Of a DNA stretch of 64,000 bases, positions 59,229 to 64,000 are shown piece by piece (positions within the stretch are counted from its first letter, which is position 1; every line of letters starts with the position of its first letter). A program made the position numbers and the translations under genes. Origin of the DNA: Musa acuminata AAA Group (Eukaryota; Streptophyta; Magnoliopsida; Zingiberales; Musaceae); NCBI RefSeq assembly GCF_036884655.1, contig NC_088331.1, positions 15,533,501 through 15,597,500 of the forward strand, read 5' to 3'. The notes under the pieces were generated by a model. That model did no database searches and was not told where the DNA came from. It saw nothing but the letters and a program-made list of their open reading frames with translations.

Positions 59229-60400
59229 CTACTGTAATTTCCTCACCCAACTTTCATCATCGGCAACATAAGAGACTTGTAAGCTATGTTGCAATACAAT
59301 AGACAAACAATAATCTGCATATGTAACCTCTTCCTCATCTTCATCATATTTTGGTTCATCGTCGACTTCATCTTCTCCTCCATCACTATGATCTTCAACC
59401 AAAGTTACAATCCTCCTATTTGGACAATATGAAGCAATATGCCCAAAATCATGACATTTGAAGCATTTTCGACCACTTGGGGTAGAAGAATTAGGTCTTT
59501 TTTTGCTGTCAGTAGATTCTTCACCCTTTTCTTGCATATTCAATATCACCTTGCTTTGGACAGTAGGCTTGGAACTTTCTCCTTTTGTATAGCCGTCTTT
59601 CGAACTATATCGAGAACTCTTTTCAAACTTCTGTTGCTTTTCAACTTTTAATGCCAACTTATATCATTTAAAGACCAATATGGATGCAGTTGAACCACTT
59701 TAGCAATCTCATATTTCAGACCTCCTAAGTATCTTGCAATGGATTGCTCTTCTAGTTCCACAAGCTCCCATTTTAACATCAGATTATCAAATTTTGTAGT
59801 ATACTCCTCTACACTAAGATCCTTCTGCTTGAAATCTTGAATTTTGAGAAAGATTTCTTGTCTATAATTGTGAGGTAAATATTTTCTCTTTAACTCTCTT
59901 TTTATTTTTTCCTATGTCATGATTTTACTCTTCCTCTCACGTTCTCTTTGTTTCTCCATATTTTCCCACCAAAAAGATGCATTCTGTCTAAGTTTGAGTG
60001 CCATAAGTTTTACTCTCTTTTGTTTTGGTGGTTCATGAAAATAAAAAATTATTTCTATTGTATTAAGCCAATTGATAAAGTCATCAACATTGATTTTACT
60101 TTCAAATTATGGAATATCCAATCTTGGGTTGTATTTATTCTACCACTCATCTTGAACTCCATACCTTGCACGAAATCTTCTCGACTCCCTTGGATGAGGA
60201 GGTGTATAATCATAAAAAATAAATTCATTGACTTCATTTTCATGTTGGTCATTTCTACTTTGAAGTTCTTCAATTATTTTATTTTTTTCTTATAGACTAT
60301 GCAGCAATCTTCGTAGCTGCAGCCTTAATGACTTAGCATCATCTTCATGGTCGCTACCTTCACCAACTATATCTTTTTCACTCCACCTTGCTATAATCTC
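59229..60400 (-). pseudogene. Gypsy F gag with zinc knuckle
   Basis: Minus strand, upstream of the RT. The N-terminal part (about 60300-59690), with stops, reads INVDDFINWLNTIEIIFYFH, KQKRVKLMALKLRQNASFWW, RKYLPHNYRQEIFLKIQDFK and ARYLGGLKYEIAKVVQLHPY, a gypsy gag core. The open frame 59657-59229 carries the CCHC knuckle CFKCHDFGHIASYCPNRR and an acidic stretch. Stops at W-to-stop and Q-to-stop positions again suggest transitions. Confidence 0.85.
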
Positions 60401-60407
60401 TAGCCTT

Positions 60408-60420
60408 TAGCTATGATACC
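60408..60420 (-). other. Primer binding site of gypsy F
   Basis: Minus strand TGGTATCATAGCT, one base from the initiator tRNA complement TGGTATCAGAGCT. It lies just upstream of gag and marks the inner end of the 5' LTR, which would start at about 60422 and continue rightward. Confidence 0.7.
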
Positions 60421-60421
60421 A

Positions 60422-62165
60422 TACTAATACTTGGGAGGGTAAAATGCAGAATGGATTTCAAAAGGAAACCGATGCAACAATTTCTCAGATAGAAAATGTC
60501 ACAATCGATAAAGAACGACCTCTTAAAGAAAAGTTGCAGTACAATTGTATTTGCTTGAATGAGTGTTTTGAATAGAAAAGGCACGAACTCATGATAAAAC
60601 ATAAAGAAGGTTGAAAAATAGTTCACCACCAAGTTAAAATCACAAAGGGATATAGAAATTCACCACCCCAAGGATTATAAATAAGGATACAAAATAGAAA
60701 TAAAAAAACTCACCACTCAAGGACGCATCCAAGAGATACAGAATTTAAGGGAGTTCTCCAAGAGAGCTTCTGCCAAGATATTATCAATTTCTAAAGTACT
60801 TTCAGGCTCTAAACACCATAATAAATACTAGTACATGAAATAACCCTTCATGCATAGGGAATTTCGAAATTAAGTGTTTTACAGCTGTTATCAACTCCTT
60901 TAATGCATTCCTTAGTCAAGAAAAAAAGTACCTTGAAATAGTTTTAACTTTATGTAGGGAATATGCTGTTGAGCTATCATGTTTGAGTGGGCTGAGTTGA
61001 AGACTAAGAGGTAACATTGTTGGCTGAAAAAAAAACCATAACATCAAAAAGGTTCATATTAGCAGATTATAGCAAATTAGACACTCCGGTGTCAAACAGT
61101 TGTTGCCCGCGATCTGTGTGCCTGCAGCCACCTGCAACAGTAGCCACAGCCAGGCAGCACAACGCCAATGTATACGCAAGTGCTGTGCCTGTAGTAGTCG
61201 GTCGGCATCCTGCTTGCAGTAGGCTTGCGGCCGACGAGGCTGGCAACCCGCAGGCAGAGGTGTTTGCGGCTACTGCGCCCGCGGGGTAGTGGCGCTTGCG
61301 GGGCAGTGGCACCTATGATCGCTTCTCCCGCAGGGTGAGGCATCGTAGGGCAGCGACGCTTGTGGTCGCTGCGCCCACGGGCAGAACCACACACGGAGGC
61401 GGCGGCACTCGTAGGGGCAACATGCCCCCCCTCTACCGCATAGCCTACCGTCGACAGGGTGGTGGCGGCAACTGCAATAGTGGAAAGGGAGAAAGGGGAT
61501 TAAGGTTTTCTGGGCAAAAGATAGTTTTGCCCATCGGAATTTGAGAAATTCTAGTTCTCTCTTTTTATCCAAATTATGAAAATACTGTGTAGAATTCAAA
61601 AAATTCCCTACATGTCCCTGATTTAAAAAAAATTAATTAATTAAAAGGTTTGATTGATTATTATTTTTATAATTATCTAGTAGTCCTACATGATAATGAT
61701 TTATTCATGTGATGTATGATGTGTGGACAGATGATCATAGACTGTATGATGTGTATACTTGTGATTATTATTATTGGAGCCTACGAGCCTCCATTATATT
61801 TCTTGTTTATTGTTGAGTCTGTGTGCCTATGATTAAGTTGTAATCATACGAGATGTAGTAGGAGCTTGGAAGCGATAATGAGACCCATGAGACGGACGAT
61901 CGCGATGCATGGAAATGTGTCGAGATATCGACGGAACCGACGAGAATGAGATGGATGATCACAAGGCAGAGAGATACATCATTGCACACATATATCTTGA
62001 TATGAGTGATTAGGCCTACGAGCTCGGGCCTGATCACATTAGGCTGTGGTCCATGATCATCTGGTGTGATTGCTTATATACCTACTATATATGTATATAT
62101 ATTTGCATGTGATATAGATATATATTAAATATGTATATGTGTGAAATGTCATATTAGGAGACCAC
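60422..62165 (-). repeat. Probable 5' LTR / flank of gypsy F, outer boundary unknown
   Basis: No coding gene. The part next to the primer site should be the 5' LTR of gypsy F, but no second copy is available to define its outer end. A GC-rich segment (61085-61480) with CGCCCGCGGGG and GCAGTGGCGC-like words and an AT-rich part (61620-61690) lie further right. The stretch ends where the LTR of element D begins. Confidence 0.4.
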
Positions 62166-63802
62166 TGTTAGGATCGAGGTCGGCACTAAGAGGGGGGGTG
62201 AATTAGTGCAGCGGTAAAAACTACGTAGGGGGGGTGAATTAAAAAACCTTCATACGATAAAAGTCATTTACATTAAAAATCGATTTCAAAAAGTTAATAA
62301 CTTGGAAGCGTAGTGACTATCTAAGTAGTTTGCAGTATGTAAATGGCAAGAATAAAATGCAAACCAGAGAACACGATAGTTTATAGTGGTTCGATCGTCG
62401 TGACCTACATCCACTCCTCTAATTCCTCTTCTGTCGAGGCTACCAGCATCCACTAACGGTCTTCCTTCAATAGGTGAAGACTAACCATCTTTTACACCCC
62501 TCTTCTCCTTTTTATGGGTTTAGGAGATAACCCTTACAAGCACACACACTCCTCTCTAAACAGAAATCTAAGTTTAAGCTAGAGGAGGGAATTCACTTAT
62601 GATTGCAACAGTGTTTTCTCTCTTTTGATCTCTCTGTGCTTGTGTGCTTTAACCAGGGATGAGAGGGGTATTTATAGGCTTCAAGTTGATTCAAACTTCG
62701 AGCCTAAAACTTTCCCATCCCGGGTTTCCCGGGCACAGGTGGTACCACCGCTTGCGTTGGGCGGTACCACTGCCCAGTGTCAGTCTTACACTAACACTGC
62801 CCTGGGTGGTACCACCACCCAGTCTGGCAGTACCACCGCTTGGGGGGCAGTGCTGGGTGGTAGCACCGCCCATACTAACAGTACCACCGCTTGGCACCCT
62901 GCTAGGGGCGGTACAACTGCCCAGAGTAGCGGTACCACCGCCTAACACAATCTCGAAGATTATGTCACGACGATGAGACTTCTTGGGGCACTATTTGGGC
63001 CTATTATTGGGCCCAACATAGTTCTTACATGAGCCTAGCTAGCCCCTAATTAGGTTGGCCCAAATCCAAGCATAATTATGTGCTAACTACGATTCCTAAG
63101 ACATTTGCTAAGCTAAACAAGTCCCTATGTCTATTCTTCCGGCGAGCTTCTAGCGAACTTCTGACGATCTCTCGACAATATTCCGACGGACTCCCGACAA
63201 GCTCCTGGACTTCATGACGATCTTCTTGGTGAGTTTCAACGAGCTTCTCTGGCAAGCTCCAAGACTTCTCGGCTGGTTCCGCCATAACCTCCGACGAACG
63301 TTTAGACTTCCGACGAACTCTCGAACTCCCAACATGATCTCGATCTTAACTCTGGGACTTCATTTTGCTATATGCCTTGCTATCATAGTTAATCCTGCAC
63401 ATGTAAAAATATACTTCGATCTAGACAATTAATACTAAGCATTAATTAAGTTGTCTGGCATGTCATTGGTCCCTCGACGCTTTGTCCGATTCTTCGACAC
63501 ATTGTCCTCTCTTATGGCCTATTGCCCAATTGGCTAGTTGACTCCGCAACTCTGATATCCTTGGCGCAATATCTGCTCTTCTTAGCCCGGTGTCCGAATC
63601 CATGGTCAGAAGCTTTCTGTCGATACGTCGACCGTTCTACCGGCCCGACGTCTAATATTCTGACATGTTATCCTCCGGTACAATATGATTTTTCCTACTT
63701 TAATTGTCTCATCCTGATCGAAGAATCCTGCATCACTTAAAATGTAAATTAAAATATAAATACATATCAATTAGTTTCATCATCAAAATATGAGATTCAA
63801 CA
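62166..63802 (-). repeat. 3' LTR of SIRE-family element D, minus strand
   Basis: 1,637 bp; the plus strand reads TGTTAGGATCGAGGTCGG to ATATGAGATTCAACA. It contains the inverted TATA box TATTTATA (62667-62674), the GGTACC array (62738-62945) and the 11-bp-period array (63137-63330). Near its left end the segment GGGGGGGTGAATTA is duplicated (62192-62205 and 62227-62240). A polypurine tract follows on the right, so this is a 3' LTR and not a solo LTR. Confidence 0.9.
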
Positions 63803-64000
63803 ATCTCTCCCTTTTTTATGATGATAACCAATTGATGACGAAGTTAAACTTAACTTCCAAAGTTTAAACAAACTCTCCCTATCAATATGCCATATTGATA
63901 GAAACTCTTAAATTCAAAAATCCAAGCAACATGTCATTATTAAATCATGCATGATATCAACATACTTCTCCCCCTTTGTCATCAACAAAAAGGAGAAGTT
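63803..64000 (-). mobile_element. Interior start of SIRE-family element D (continues past window)
   Basis: Minus strand: polypurine tract CATAAAAAAGGGAGAGAT (63820-63803), then non-coding interior that closely matches element B (36394-36457 joined to 38077-38170), including CTCCCCCTTTGTCATCAACA. The coding part, if any, lies beyond the window. Confidence 0.8.

Noticed and set aside
61017..61599. Several overlapping ORFs on both strands in a GC-rich segment
   Set aside because: High GC reduces stop codons in all frames. No domain, signal peptide or codon pattern supports a gene; the segment more likely belongs to a retroelement LTR or leader.

Overview
The window reads as plant nuclear DNA: GT-AG introns, plant-type Ty1/copia and Ty3/gypsy retrotransposons, MULE- and hAT-type DNA transposon remnants, and a degraded plastid 16S rRNA insert. 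A monocot, possibly of the banana family, is my guess from the style of the repeats, and it is weakly held. I see no bacterial operon, CRISPR array or phage. There is one recognisable host gene; nearly everything else is transposable element.

Host gene (1077-30272, minus strand): the first 19 exons (694 codons, 2,082 bp) of a glycoside hydrolase family 38 alpha-mannosidase of the plant vacuolar/secreted type. The protein starts with a signal peptide, the zinc and catalytic motifs are present, and every intron I placed has GT-AG ends and keeps frame. The C-terminal third (about 330 residues) should lie beyond position 1. The gene spans more than 29 kb because its introns are full of insertions. 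Intron 2 holds the plastid 16S fragment, itself split by an 875-bp MULE-like element with a perfect 9-bp target duplication. Intron 12 holds a hAT remnant. Intron 16, nearly 14 kb, holds a 9.5-kb SIRE/Maximus-like copia element (4757-14243) whose protease region is split by a second MULE-like element.

From about 31 kb rightwards the DNA is a nested retrotransposon landscape. In order: a 12-bp tandem array; a decayed gypsy gag-protease remnant (32.9-34.6 kb); a cluster of SIRE-family LTR pieces (35.1-42.4 kb) with two solo LTRs bounded by perfect 5-bp duplications; a minus-strand SIRE-like element (43.35-50.34 kb) with recognisable gag, protease, integrase, RT and RNase H; a chromovirus-type gypsy array of partial internal region, LTR, full internal region and LTR (50.34-57.43 kb); a minus-strand gypsy element interrupted by that array (57.43-60.42 kb); and the 3' LTR of another minus-strand SIRE-family element running off the right edge (62.17 kb onward).

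No retroelement here is intact. Nearly all premature stops in the gypsy array look like C-to-T or G-to-A transitions, as expected from deamination of methylated cytosines. The most distinctive unexplained sequence structure is in the LTRs: an array of period 11 bp and an adjacent array of hairpin-forming GGTACC-centred palindromes in the SIRE-family LTRs, and three tandem 44-bp units with 10-bp hairpins at the start of the gypsy LTR.
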